Below the pieces are notes generated by a model. That model was given only the letters and a program-made list of their open reading frames with translations, did no database searches and had not been told where the DNA came from. From positions 1 through 37,050 of the forward strand of contig SXPV01000031.1 in the NCBI GenBank assembly GCA_005793215.1: DNA of 37,050 nucleotides, in the 5' to 3' direction. A program made the translations under genes and the position numbers. This document shows, one piece after another, positions 23,412-31,154 of the stretch (position 1 is the stretch's first letter; each line of letters opens with the position of its first letter). Source of the stretch: Actinomycetota bacterium (GTDB lineage Bacteria; Actinomycetota; Acidimicrobiia; Acidimicrobiales; Ilumatobacteraceae).

Positions 23412-24638
23412 ATGAGCTACCTACTCGCGATCGTCACTTTCCTCGTCGGCGCAGGACTGGGCGTTTCAGTTGCCCGTCGGCGTATGGCAACCACCGGCAG
23501 TGGAGTGAGCCAGAACGGTGCGGCAACGTCACCCGACGCGAAACCTCTGCGACAACCGTCTGGAGAACGCAGCGAATCGAATTCAACCGAATTGCTAGGT
23601 GAATTGCACGGCGTGCTCGCCGCAGCCCTCAACTCGCTACCGAGTGGAGTCGTCATTGCCGCCGCCGATGCTCAGGTGCTGTTCAAGAACTCGGCAGCCG
23701 AGGCAATCAGTGGAGTGCGACACGTGGATGTTCTGGTGCATGAAGCGGTGACCACCCTTCTCAAGAACACCGTCGGATCACAGCCACAGCACCGAAGGTT
23801 TGATACTGCTGGTTCCCCCTCACGATCGTTCGACTTACGAACCCAGCGACTCGCCGATGGAAGACTCGTGGCGACCATCGAAGACGTCACAGAACGAACC
23901 CGTATCGACACCGTTCGTACGGACTTTGTCGCAAATCTCAGTCATGAATTGAAGACACCGATCGGCGGCATCGCCGCATTGGCCGACACGATGATGGGCG
24001 AAACAGATCCGCAGGTCATCGAGCGGCTTACTTCTCGGATCGTGGAGGAGGCCTATCGACTGTCACGGATCGTGGACGACCTATTGGATCTCTCGCGCAT
24101 CGAATTCGGGGGCGCGCAGGACTGGGAGCCCATGGTTGTCGACGAGGTCGTCAATGAGGTGGTTGCTCGATTGCAGCCAGAAGCGATGCGTGCAGGAGTG
24201 AAACTTGAGGCAAAACTCGCCGATCCTGTTCGAGTGCTGGGGGACCGCATGCAACTGGTGTCGGCCCTCGAGAATCTGGTGACGAATGCCGTGAAATACA
24301 GCGATGATGGCAAGAAGGTGTTGGTAGAGGTACGAACGACTCCCGAGTTCGTCAGTATTTCCGTGGTGGACCAAGGCATCGGAATTGCAGCCAAAGACCA
24401 TCAACGAATCTTCGAACGCTTCTATCGGGTAGACCGGGCTCGATCACGAACCACCGGCGGCTCTGGTCTTGGACTTTCCATCGTCCGACATGTCGTGTCG
24501 AACCATGGAGGGACGGTGTCGGTGGTGTCGGAGGAAGGTCGCGGCTCAACCTTCACCATGACGTTTCCGCGTGACGTGGGCACCGTCAGGAATGGGGTCG
24601 TAGATGCAGCAGTCGACGAGAGGAAAGTGTCCGTATGA
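23412..24638 (+). CDS. senX3: Sensor histidine kinase, SenX3/PhoR-like
   Basis: 408 residues. One N-terminal membrane helix (about 2-20), a low-complexity linker, a PAS-like domain (about 65-165), then the dimerisation/phosphoacceptor helix with His178 in FVANLSHELKTPIGGI. The ATP-binding domain has the N box NLVTNAVKYSDDG, G1 VVDQGIGIA, the F box ERFYRV and G2 GGSGLGLSIV. Like mycobacterial SenX3 it has almost no extracellular sensor, so it probably senses through PhoU and the Pst transporter or through PAS. It lies between phoU and regX3; its TGA overlaps the regX3 ATG by 4 bp (ATGA), indicating translational coupling. Confidence 0.93.
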   Translation: MSYLLAIVTFLVGAGLGVSVARRRMATTGSGVSQNGAATSPDAKPLRQPSGERSESNSTELLGELHGVLAAALNSLPSGVVIAAADAQVLFKNSAAEAISGVRHVDVLVHEAVTTLLKNTVGSQPQHRRFDTAGSPSRSFDLRTQRLADGRLVATIEDVTERTRIDTVRTDFVANLSHELKTPIGGIAALADTMMGETDPQVIERLTSRIVEEAYRLSRIVDDLLDLSRIEFGGAQDWEPMVVDEVVNEVVARLQPEAMRAGVKLEAKLADPVRVLGDRMQLVSALENLVTNAVKYSDDGKKVLVEVRTTPEFVSISVVDQGIGIAAKDHQRIFERFYRVDRARSRTTGGSGLGLSIVRHVVSNHGGTVSVVSEEGRGSTFTMTFPRDVGTVRNGVVDAAVDERKVSV

Positions 24639-25348
24639 ACTCCAACACGTCGCAAACCGTCATGGTGGTGGAAGACGAAGAAGCGTTCATCGAAGCACTG
24701 GTCGTTGGACTACGGCGCGAAGGTTTTGGGGTGGAAGTTGCCCGTGATGGGGCCGAAGCTCTCTCCAATTTCGACAGGATAAGTCCGGACATCGTGCTCT
24801 TGGATGTGATGTTGCCAAAAGTGTCGGGTACTGATGTATGTCGCGAGATACGCAAGAAAAGCCAGGTGCCCATCATCATGGTTTCGGCAAAGGGTACGGA
24901 ACTCGACACGGTGGTTGGTTTGGAAGTCGGCGCCGACGACTACATCGTGAAGCCGTATCGGATTCGTGAACTCGTTGCACGCGTCCGCGCAGCATTGCGC
25001 CGCAGCAATGTGGCCAGTTCCGGCGAAGCCGTCGAAACTGGCGCCAGCATCAACGTTGGCGACGTCGTGATCGATCCTGAGCAGCACGTGGTGACCGTGC
25101 GTGGAACAGTCACCAAGTTGCCACTCAAGGAGTTCGAGTTGTTGTACGTGCTGATCGCCAATGCGGGTCGAGTGCTGACCCGTGACACCCTGATTGATCG
25201 CGTGTGGGGAAGCGACTATTACGGAGACACCAAGACGTTGGATGTGCACATCAAGAGATTGCGATCCAAGGTGGAGGTCGACCCTGGGAATCCCACGGCG
25301 ATTCTGACGATTCGCGGTCTGGGCTACAAGTTCGAGCGCCCCGCCTAG
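24635..25348 (+). CDS. regX3: Response regulator, RegX3/PhoB-like (OmpR family)
   Basis: 237 residues. The N-terminal receiver has the acidic pair EDE (13-15), phospho-acceptor Asp57 in VLLDVMLPKVSG, the switch Ser in MVSAKG and Lys107 in IVKPY. The C-terminal winged helix (about 135-235) contains LPLKEFELLYVLIANAGRVL and the recognition helix TKTLDVHIKRLRSKVE, ending in GLGYKFE. It is the cognate regulator of SenX3, activating phosphate-starvation genes by binding tandem GTTCA-like sites, which are present before phoU. Its TAG stop interlocks with the stop of the converging DUF2342 gene in the sequence CTAG (25345-25348). Confidence 0.95.
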   Translation: MNSNTSQTVMVVEDEEAFIEALVVGLRREGFGVEVARDGAEALSNFDRISPDIVLLDVMLPKVSGTDVCREIRKKSQVPIIMVSAKGTELDTVVGLEVGADDYIVKPYRIRELVARVRAALRRSNVASSGEAVETGASINVGDVVIDPEQHVVTVRGTVTKLPLKEFELLYVLIANAGRVLTRDTLIDRVWGSDYYGDTKTLDVHIKRLRSKVEVDPGNPTAILTIRGLGYKFERPA

Positions 25349-26517
25349 CTTCGGCCTTCGAGGCGAGCCAGCCAAAGACCCGGTGCGACGATTTCGGCCG
25401 GCGTCGGCAGGTTTCCCGGCCGATCTAGCAGTTGGGCAAGCCCCTCTTCTCCGGCACGTTCAATCACCCCCGCCACAAACTGGTGGGCGATTGCCACTCG
25501 CTCGGTGGTGAGATCGATTCCCAAGAGTCTCTCGACGAACACTCGATCGGCAGATTGGGAAACGCGGCGACGCCTGACTGCCTCGGCGATTCGCGAACCA
25601 TCCCCCAGGATTCGAGCACTAGCACGATCGACACAATGATCGATGTAGCCCACTATGGCGGCAACTGCTGCATCAAGCGATGGCGCGATGCGGTCTTGCG
25701 CACTGGAGCGTTGCGCACCGAGCAGCACCGTCGGATCCGAAAGTAGGGAATCCAGAATCTTCATTGGATCACCGGATGACACATCGAGTTGACCGATGCC
25801 GTCAGAAAGCGCACCGGGGTTGGGACGAAATCCTTCAGCAAAGTGAATCACCATCTGTCGAATCGCATCACGTAGATGATCGACACCGAACACTGCACTA
25901 CTCACCAACTCGTGGGTGAGTGCCCACATCGTCATATCGTCGCGAGGGATCGACCATTCGTCGGCAAAACTGTCGACATTGCCGATGACGATCACGAGTT
26001 TGCCGTGGGGTTCGCGTGGCAACGGCAGGTCGAACTGCCCGAACGTGTTGACGGCGAGTCGACCAACCAAGGTGCCCACCGACATGCCAAGCATGGACGG
26101 AGCGATCATCTTGCTCATGCTCGACAGCATCTTCATCATCGGATCAGTGGTGTCGTCGTCGGGCGTCGTATCGTCGGGTGCTCCACGAAGGGCACGTGCC
26201 AGCGATTCGAAATATGGCTTCCACGCATCCAGCGTGAGGTTCACCCACGTGGCACGCCCTACCACTTCCAGTTTTCCAAGATTCCTGATCTCCTGGCCGG
26301 TGACTTCCGTGGCATGCATGTGTGCGACTGCCGCCAGGGAATCAACGGCGATACGCCGTTGCGGGTCGACGTTGTGTTCGTTGGTGCCTTGCGTGGCGGC
26401 CATCAGCGCTGTTTGTCGCGCGACATCCCATTGCAGTGGACCCTGTGCCGACATTGCTCGCTGAAACTGTGCGAACAACGGATTGCTGAATGGGTTCGGC
26501 GTTTCTTCCTCGGCCAC
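25345..26517 (-). CDS. Zincin-like DUF2342 family protein lacking the second His
   Basis: A 390-residue protein of the actinobacterial DUF2342 (putative hydrolase / F420-biosynthesis-associated) family. Recognisable parts are the N-terminal NPFSNPLFAQFQRAM, a Met-rich membrane-associating hairpin (about 128-165, MMKMLSSMSKMIAPSMLGMS), VGRLAVNTFGQFDLPLP, and the C-terminal AEIVAPGLWLARLEG tail. The zincin helix reads WALTHELVSSAVF: His-Glu is there but the second zinc His is replaced by Ser, so hydrolysis is doubtful. GTG 26517 is chosen because TAGGCT lies 8 nt upstream. The frame extends to 26568, but that would run into the divergent moaE start. Confidence 0.75.
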   Translation of the reverse strand: MAEEETPNPFSNPLFAQFQRAMSAQGPLQWDVARQTALMAATQGTNEHNVDPQRRIAVDSLAAVAHMHATEVTGQEIRNLGKLEVVGRATWVNLTLDAWKPYFESLARALRGAPDDTTPDDDTTDPMMKMLSSMSKMIAPSMLGMSVGTLVGRLAVNTFGQFDLPLPREPHGKLVIVIGNVDSFADEWSIPRDDMTMWALTHELVSSAVFGVDHLRDAIRQMVIHFAEGFRPNPGALSDGIGQLDVSSGDPMKILDSLLSDPTVLLGAQRSSAQDRIAPSLDAAVAAIVGYIDHCVDRASARILGDGSRIAEAVRRRRVSQSADRVFVERLLGIDLTTERVAIAHQFVAGVIERAGEEGLAQLLDRPGNLPTPAEIVAPGLWLARLEGRS

Positions 26518-26525
26518 GCGGCTAG

Positions 26526-26531
26526 AGCCTA
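26526..26531 (-). promoter_or_regulatory. -10 element TAGGCT of the DUF2342 gene
   Basis: TAGGCT on the minus strand, 8 nt upstream of the GTG at 26517. Confidence 0.4.
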
Positions 26532-26545
26532 TGACGGTTCGCAAG

Positions 26546-26551
26546 TACGCT
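26546..26551 (+). promoter_or_regulatory. -10 element TACGCT of moaE
   Basis: TACGCT ends 8 nt before the ATG at 26560, 14 bp from the divergent -10 of the DUF2342 gene. Confidence 0.4.
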
Positions 26552-26559
26552 GAAAAGCA

Positions 26560-27039
26560 ATGACTCACGACCGCGTCGAAGTATCAGACTCGCCGCTTGA
26601 TGTTGCGAGTCTGTACCAGTGGGCTCTCTTGCCAGAATGTGGTGCAGTAGTGCTGTTTTCTGGCACTGTGCGAGATCACGCCGAGGGTCGAACTGATGTG
26701 ACCTCGCTCACCTATGAGGCGTACGGCGAAGCAGCCATGAAAAAAATGCAGGAAGTCATTGACGAGGCCAGGAGACGATTTCCTACCGTAGGTCGAGTCG
26801 CACTCGTGCACCGACTGGGTGAGTTGCAACTGACCGAGTCATCGGTGGTGGTGGTGGCATCCGCCCCGCATCGACCGGAAGCCTTCGATGCTGCACGTTT
26901 CTGTATCGATGCATTGAAGCAGAGCGTTCCGATCTGGAAGAAAGAGGAATGGAGCGGCGGAAGCGACTGGGGGACCAACGCTGTAAGTCCCATGTCGCCA
27001 TCTGCAGTGCGCGATGATTCAATTCGGGTGTCCACATGA
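26560..27039 (+). CDS. moaE: Molybdopterin synthase catalytic subunit MoaE
   Basis: A 159-residue protein that, with MoaD, inserts the dithiolene sulfurs into precursor Z during molybdenum cofactor synthesis. Signatures are GAVVLFSGTVRDH, the YEAY strand, RVALVHRLGEL, SAPHRPEAF and the active-site lysines Lys120 and Lys127 in DALKQSVPIWKKE, matching E. coli Lys119 and Lys126. A tail of about 30 residues extends past the core. No moaD or other Moco gene is in the window. The last codons overlap the start of the small membrane protein gene by 4 bp, and that gene is 2 bp from mreB, so all three are probably one transcript. Confidence 0.93.
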   Translation: MTHDRVEVSDSPLDVASLYQWALLPECGAVVLFSGTVRDHAEGRTDVTSLTYEAYGEAAMKKMQEVIDEARRRFPTVGRVALVHRLGELQLTESSVVVVASAPHRPEAFDAARFCIDALKQSVPIWKKEEWSGGSDWGTNAVSPMSPSAVRDDSIRVST

Positions 27040-27275
27040 TCGCGGCAACGATGAGCCTCATCGCAGCAACGTCGATCACGAGTTTGGTGTTTGCGTCGAT
27101 CTCCATCGCATCTGCTGCGACACTGGCGTATCTCGTGGCAACTGACAATCGTCGACACAGGCCCGTGGATGGAGCCGCCCAGTTTCGTCGCCACCTGAAT
27201 GCATTGTCCGACGACTCACGCGAGCACCTCCGTGAACAAATCCGAATCGCCCGTGAGCAACGACAAGGAAACTAG
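27036..27275 (+). CDS. Small membrane protein between moaE and mreB
   Basis: 79 residues. The first 36 are strongly hydrophobic (MSLIAATSITSLVFASISIASAATLAYLV), enough for one long or two short membrane helices. The rest is a charged cytoplasmic-type tail with a predicted helix (RRHLNALSDDSREHLREQIRIAREQR). I do not recognise a family. The ATG overlaps the moaE stop (ATGA) and the stop lies 2 bp before the mreB ATG, so it is translationally coupled on both sides. A small membrane protein directly before mreB could anchor or regulate the filament, but that rests on position only. Confidence 0.65.
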   Translation: MIAATMSLIAATSITSLVFASISIASAATLAYLVATDNRRHRPVDGAAQFRRHLNALSDDSREHLREQIRIAREQRQGN

Positions 27276-27277
27276 AG

Positions 27278-28282
27278 ATGGCACGTGACTTAGCAATCGA
27301 CCTCGGCACCGCCAACACGCTGGTGTACAAGCAGGGCGAGGGCATCATCATGAACGAGCCGACGGTGATCGCCAAGAACCGGCGCACCAACGAGGTGTTG
27401 GCCACCGGTCATGAAGCCTGGGACATGATCGGACGCACCCCGAGTTTCATCGTTGCGGTACGACCGCTGCGCGGTGGCGCCATCACCGACTTCGAGACCA
27501 CCGAACAGATGATTCGATTGCTCCTCAAGCGGGCCGGCGTGTCCCGATTTGCCCGCCCCAAGGTGCTGATTTGCGTGCCATCAGCTATCACCGAAGTAGA
27601 GCGTCGTGCCGTCACCGAGGCCACTCGTCGGGCGGGTGCTGCAGATGCGCAATTGCTGGAACAGCCGATGGCTGCTGCAATCGGCGCCGATCTTCCCATC
27701 GAGGAGCCCATTGCCAACATGGTGGTGGACATTGGTGGCGGCACGACGGAAACCGCCGTCATCAGTCTCGGTGGCATCGTCACCCTTCGTGCCGAGCGGG
27801 TCGGCGGTTTCACGATGGATGAAGCCATCCAGGGATGGGTACGCAAGGAACATGGTTTGGCGATTGGTGAACGCACGGCAGAAGAAATCAAGAAACAAAT
27901 CGGTAGCGCTCAACCATCCGCTGCCGATCGAGATGCCGAAGTGAAGGGTCGCGATCTTGTTACTGGTCTCCCGAAAACCGTGGTGTTGACCGCTGCAGAA
28001 ATTCGTGAAGCACTCGACGAAGTAGTTACGCAGATGATCGATTCGGTGAAGGAGTGTCTCGCAGTGACACCACCGGAGTTGGCTCAAGACTTGTTGATGC
28101 GCGGTATCTACTTGGTTGGCGGCGGCGCGTTGTTGCGGGGCCTCCCCGAACGTTTGCAGTTCGAAACCAAAGTGCCCGTGCAATTGTCACCACAACCTCT
28201 CGAGGCCGTCGTACTTGGCGCTGGTCACTGCATCGAGAATTATCAAGCGTTGCGTGGCATGTTCATGGATGCTCGTCGCTGA
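27278..28282 (+). CDS. mreB: Actin-like cell-shape protein MreB
   Basis: A 334-residue bacterial actin that forms membrane-bound filaments guiding lateral wall synthesis. The ATP-binding loops are intact: phosphate-1 DLGTANTLVY (8-17), phosphate-2 VVDIGGGTTE and the adenosine motif GIYLVGGGALLRGLPE. PSAITEVERRAVTEA and EQPMAAAIGADLPI are typical MreB rather than FtsA, DnaK or Mbl-type divergents. No N-terminal amphipathic extension is present, which is common in Gram-positive-type MreB. AAGGAAAC before the ATG is a modest ribosome site. Unlike classic operons, mreC and mreD do not follow. A CrtO-like acyltransferase and a LysM protein do. Confidence 0.93.
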   Translation: MARDLAIDLGTANTLVYKQGEGIIMNEPTVIAKNRRTNEVLATGHEAWDMIGRTPSFIVAVRPLRGGAITDFETTEQMIRLLLKRAGVSRFARPKVLICVPSAITEVERRAVTEATRRAGAADAQLLEQPMAAAIGADLPIEEPIANMVVDIGGGTTETAVISLGGIVTLRAERVGGFTMDEAIQGWVRKEHGLAIGERTAEEIKKQIGSAQPSAADRDAEVKGRDLVTGLPKTVVLTAAEIREALDEVVTQMIDSVKECLAVTPPELAQDLLMRGIYLVGGGALLRGLPERLQFETKVPVQLSPQPLEAVVLGAGHCIENYQALRGMFMDARR

Positions 28283-28311
28283 GTGCGACGTGAAATGACG
28301 AGAGGTTTGCA

Positions 28312-28785
28312 GTGAGCTACATCACGTGGCCGTTGGTGCTCTTGAATACAGCCGTGTGGTTGATATGCGGAGTTGGTGTGGGGTGGGGATATGCCCGTCG
28401 AGACTGGCGGAGTTTGCGGGCTGATGGTGTGCTGACGCGATTGCGACGGTGGGAGAGTCGGCGGTTCTATGAACGTTGGTGTTGCGTGCGCCGTTGGAAG
28501 GACCGGCTACCCGAGGCCGGCACGTGGTTTGGTGGAGTCAGCAAGCGTCACCTGCCGTCGTTACAGGAGGGTGGACGCACTCGGTTTGCCGCCGAGTCGT
28601 TGCGGGCGGAGCGTGTCCACTTCGTGCTGCTTGCAGTGATTCCACTCACCATGACATGGAGTCGTGGGTGGTGGGTGGTGATCAACCTTGCATTCGGTAT
28701 CACGGTGAATCTCCCGTGCATCATCGTGGCCCGTTACAACCGAATTCGGCTTGCTCGACTGTCGTTCACCGACGCCAACTCCTAG
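28312..28785 (+). CDS. CrtO-like membrane acyltransferase (glycosyl-diaponeurosporenoate acyltransferase family)
   Basis: A 157-residue membrane protein with helices at about 5-26, 100-116 (VHFVLLAVIPLTMTW) and 118-140 (WWVVINLAFGITVNLPCIIV). The conserved core RRFYERWCCVRRWKDRLPEA, GGVSKRHLP and the Asn-Leu-Pro before ARYNRIRL are the hallmarks of the family of staphylococcal CrtO, which acylates a glycosylated carotenoid. No other carotenoid gene is in the window, so the acceptor lipid here is unknown. GTG 28312 is preceded by GAGAGG. It lies 29 bp after mreB; its TAG stop forms the first half of the -10 of the LysM gene. Confidence 0.72.
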   Translation: MSYITWPLVLLNTAVWLICGVGVGWGYARRDWRSLRADGVLTRLRRWESRRFYERWCCVRRWKDRLPEAGTWFGGVSKRHLPSLQEGGRTRFAAESLRAERVHFVLLAVIPLTMTWSRGWWVVINLAFGITVNLPCIIVARYNRIRLARLSFTDANS

Positions 28786-28788
28786 CAT
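28783..28788 (+). promoter_or_regulatory. -10 element TAGCAT of the LysM gene, containing the upstream stop codon
   Basis: TAGCAT ends 7 nt before the ATG at 28796. Its first three bases are the TAG stop of the CrtO-like gene. Confidence 0.4.
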
Positions 28789-28795
28789 GAATCCG

Positions 28796-29149
28796 ATGTT
28801 TCTTCGCGGTCGGCTGCAGTGGACGCTTCTGGCGGTCACCATCATCTCGGGTGGGTTGGCTCTGTTCTTTGCGCAACGAAATGACAGTGGAGTTGAAGTG
28901 GTACCCACCACGATTGCAACGACCACCTCAAGCTCAACCACCACCGTGTATCAGCCACCGATCACCTACGTGGTGCAACGTGGCGACACCTTGTTTGCTA
29001 TTGCCTCGAACTTCCAGGTGGACATGCAAGCACTCATGGATTTGAACGGCATTACGAACCCCGATCGTGTCGAAGCGGGAGACGAACTGGTGATGCCACC
29101 AGCAACGGGATTCGTGCCTGTGGCGCCGTCCACCACGATGTTGCCGTAA
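28796..29149 (+). CDS. Membrane-anchored LysM-domain protein
   Basis: 117 residues: a short basic start, one membrane helix (about 8-25, WTLLAVTIISGGLALFFA), a Thr/Ser linker (TTIATTTSSSTTTV), and one LysM domain (about 56-103) reading YVVQRGDTLFAIASNF...LMDLNGITNPDRVEAGDELVMP, then a short Pro/Thr tail. LysM binds N-acetylglucosamine in peptidoglycan, so the protein should sit outside the membrane and touch the wall. No hydrolase domain is attached. An in-frame ATG at 28787 is an alternative start, but it would lie within the -10. Position downstream of mreB suggests a role in wall growth, by context only. Confidence 0.8.
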   Translation: MFLRGRLQWTLLAVTIISGGLALFFAQRNDSGVEVVPTTIATTTSSSTTTVYQPPITYVVQRGDTLFAIASNFQVDMQALMDLNGITNPDRVEAGDELVMPPATGFVPVAPSTTMLP

Positions 29150-29154
29150 GCGAC

Positions 29155-29168
29155 GAGCCTGTCGGCTC
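29155..29168. terminator. Small hairpin between LysM and mutase genes
   Basis: GAGCC-TGTC-GGCTC, a perfect 5-bp GC-rich stem in the 18-bp gap between converging stops. Weak evidence for a shared terminator. Confidence 0.3.
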
Positions 29169-31141
29169 TAGATCTTGTGTGTAGCGCGGTGGCGTTCCAC
29201 GATGTCGACGATGTCGGACATTATCCGTGCAACGGCGTAATCCTTCGGCGTGTACACCGCTGCCACTCCGGCAGCAAGCAGCGCGACTCGGTCATCATCG
29301 GGGATGATTCCACCAACGACGACGGGTGCGGTGACACCGACGGCACTCAGCTCTCGCAGCACGTCGGGAACCAGTGCTTGATGCGAGCCTGAGAGGATCG
29401 ACAACCCAATCACATCGGGGTCCTCATCACGAGCAGATTCTGCGATCTGTTGAGGCGTCAGTCGAATTCCGCCGTACACCACTTCCATTCCTGCATCGCG
29501 GGCAGCAATGGCAATTTGCTCGGCACCGCTGGAGTGACCATCTAGTCCGGGTTTGGCGACGAGGAGTCGTGGCGGTCCACCACGGAGCGCACTCGATCGT
29601 CGCGCGACAGCCTGTAGTTCGCTGCCACGTGGGGCAGCGATGCCACCCACACCGGTGGGAGCGCGATACTCGCCGAACACCTCGCGCAGTGTGCCGGCCC
29701 ATTCACCCGTGGTGCCACCGGCTCGCGCAAGGGCAATGGACGATTCCATGATGTTCTGGCTGCCTTGGGCAGCCGAACGAAGGTCGCGAAGTGCGTCGGC
29801 GACCGCCCGTGAATCGCGCTGGCTACGCCACTGCTGAACGTCGGCGACATGGGCCGCTTCGACCGTTGGGTCGACACGAAGGATGTTGTCGTTGCCACCC
29901 AGCGGCGACACGGCAGATTCGGTGAAAGCGTTAACCCCAATCACCGTCTGGTCACCGCTCTCGATGCGTCGGGTACGTTCGGCCATTGAAGCAACCAATC
30001 GACGCTTGAGTTCATCGACTGCCGCATAGGCGCCGCCGAGCGACTCAATCTCTCGCAACTCTGCCGTTGCCGCCTCTTCGAGTTCGGCAGTGAGGCGCTC
30101 CACAACGTGCGAACCATCGAGGATGTCGCCATACTCGAGCAGGTCGGTTTCGAACGCCAGTACCTGTTGCATGCGCAGTGACCACTGTTGATCCCACGGC
30201 CGTGGCAACCCGAGTGCCTCGTTCCATGCGGGCAGTTGAACGCTTCGTGCACGAGCACGCTTGGACAACGTGACTGCAAGCATCTCCAACATGATTCGTT
30301 GCACGTTGTTTTCGGGTTGAGCCTCGGTGAGACCGAGTGAGTTCACTTGTACGCCATAGCGAAATCGAAGTGCGCGTTCATCGCTAATTCCGTACCGCTC
30401 GCGACCGATGGTTTCCCACATGTTGGTCATGGCTCGCATCTTGCAGGTTTCTTCGACGAACCGAATTCCAGCATTCACGAAGAACGACATGGATGCGAAC
30501 ACGCCGGGAAAGGCACTGTCATCCACTTTTCCGCTGGCACGAACTGCGTCCAGTATGTCTACGGCATTGGCGAAAGCGAATGCGATCTCTTGCACGGGTG
30601 TCGCTCCAACTTCCTGCAAGTGATACGAGCACACGTTCATGGGATTCCACTTCGGTGCGTGGGTGTTGGCCCACGCAATCATGTCGACGATGATTCGGCG
30701 CGACGCCAGCGGTGGGAAAATGAACGTGCCGCGGGACAGGTACTCCTTCAAGACGTCGTTCTGCGTCGTGCCACGTAGGTCGACACTGGCAACGCCCTGT
30801 TCTTGCGCGTTCGCCACGTACAGCGCAAGCAGCCAAGCTGCCGTTGAGTTGATGGTCATCGAGGTGTTCATCGTTCCTGGCGGGATGTCGCGCATCAACT
30901 TGCGCATGTGACCCAAGTGGGCGACAGGTACGCCAACTTTGCCGACTTCACCACGCGCCAAAACGTGATCGGGGTCGTAGCCCGTTTGTGTTGGCAGGTC
31001 GAACGCAATCGACAAACCGGTTTGGCCCTTTGCCAGGTTGGTGCGGTACAACTCGTTGGATGCCTCGGCGGAAGAATGGCCCGAGTAGGTGCGCATGAGC
31101 CACGGTTCGTCGCGTTGCTGACGCGGACGCTGCTCGGTCAC
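29168..31141 (-). CDS. B12-dependent acyl-CoA mutase, ethylmalonyl-CoA mutase (Ecm/MeaA)-like
   Basis: 657 residues: a catalytic TIM-barrel (about 1-480) fused to a C-terminal cobalamin domain (about 525-657) with the His-on motif GLDGHSSG (axial His536), GLSILSGSH and VVVGGIIP. PWLMRTYSGHSSAEASN, LYRTNLAKGQTGLSIAFDLP and LPAWNEALGLPRPWDQQWSL follow Ecm/MeaA far more closely than methylmalonyl-CoA mutase MutA/B. The likely reaction is (2R)-ethylmalonyl-CoA to (2S)-methylsuccinyl-CoA in the ethylmalonyl-CoA pathway. Crotonyl-CoA carboxylase/reductase is not in the window. GTG 31141 gives a family-like length and has TAGCCT 7 nt upstream; the frame is open to 31249. It lies 10 bp after aat on the same strand. 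Confidence 0.82.
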   Translation of the reverse strand: MTEQRPRQQRDEPWLMRTYSGHSSAEASNELYRTNLAKGQTGLSIAFDLPTQTGYDPDHVLARGEVGKVGVPVAHLGHMRKLMRDIPPGTMNTSMTINSTAAWLLALYVANAQEQGVASVDLRGTTQNDVLKEYLSRGTFIFPPLASRRIIVDMIAWANTHAPKWNPMNVCSYHLQEVGATPVQEIAFAFANAVDILDAVRASGKVDDSAFPGVFASMSFFVNAGIRFVEETCKMRAMTNMWETIGRERYGISDERALRFRYGVQVNSLGLTEAQPENNVQRIMLEMLAVTLSKRARARSVQLPAWNEALGLPRPWDQQWSLRMQQVLAFETDLLEYGDILDGSHVVERLTAELEEAATAELREIESLGGAYAAVDELKRRLVASMAERTRRIESGDQTVIGVNAFTESAVSPLGGNDNILRVDPTVEAAHVADVQQWRSQRDSRAVADALRDLRSAAQGSQNIMESSIALARAGGTTGEWAGTLREVFGEYRAPTGVGGIAAPRGSELQAVARRSSALRGGPPRLLVAKPGLDGHSSGAEQIAIAARDAGMEVVYGGIRLTPQQIAESARDEDPDVIGLSILSGSHQALVPDVLRELSAVGVTAPVVVGGIIPDDDRVALLAAGVAAVYTPKDYAVARIMSDIVDIVERHRATHKI

Positions 31142-31148
31142 GATGACA

Positions 31149-31154
31149 AGGCTA
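31149..31154 (-). promoter_or_regulatory. -10 element TAGCCT of the mutase gene, containing the aat stop codon
   Basis: TAGCCT on the minus strand, 7 nt upstream of GTG 31141. Its first three bases (31152-31154) are the TAG stop of aat. Confidence 0.45.

Noticed and set aside
26518-26568. Upstream start at 26568 for the DUF2342 gene
   Set aside because: It would overlap the moaE start and both divergent -10 boxes. The added residues MSHCFSAYLRTV are not family-like.
29168-31141. Methylmalonyl-CoA mutase large subunit
   Set aside because: The PWLMRTYSGHSSAEASN and NLAKGQTGLSIAFDLP segments fit the Ecm/MeaA branch better, and no small subunit or MeaB-type chaperone lies nearby.
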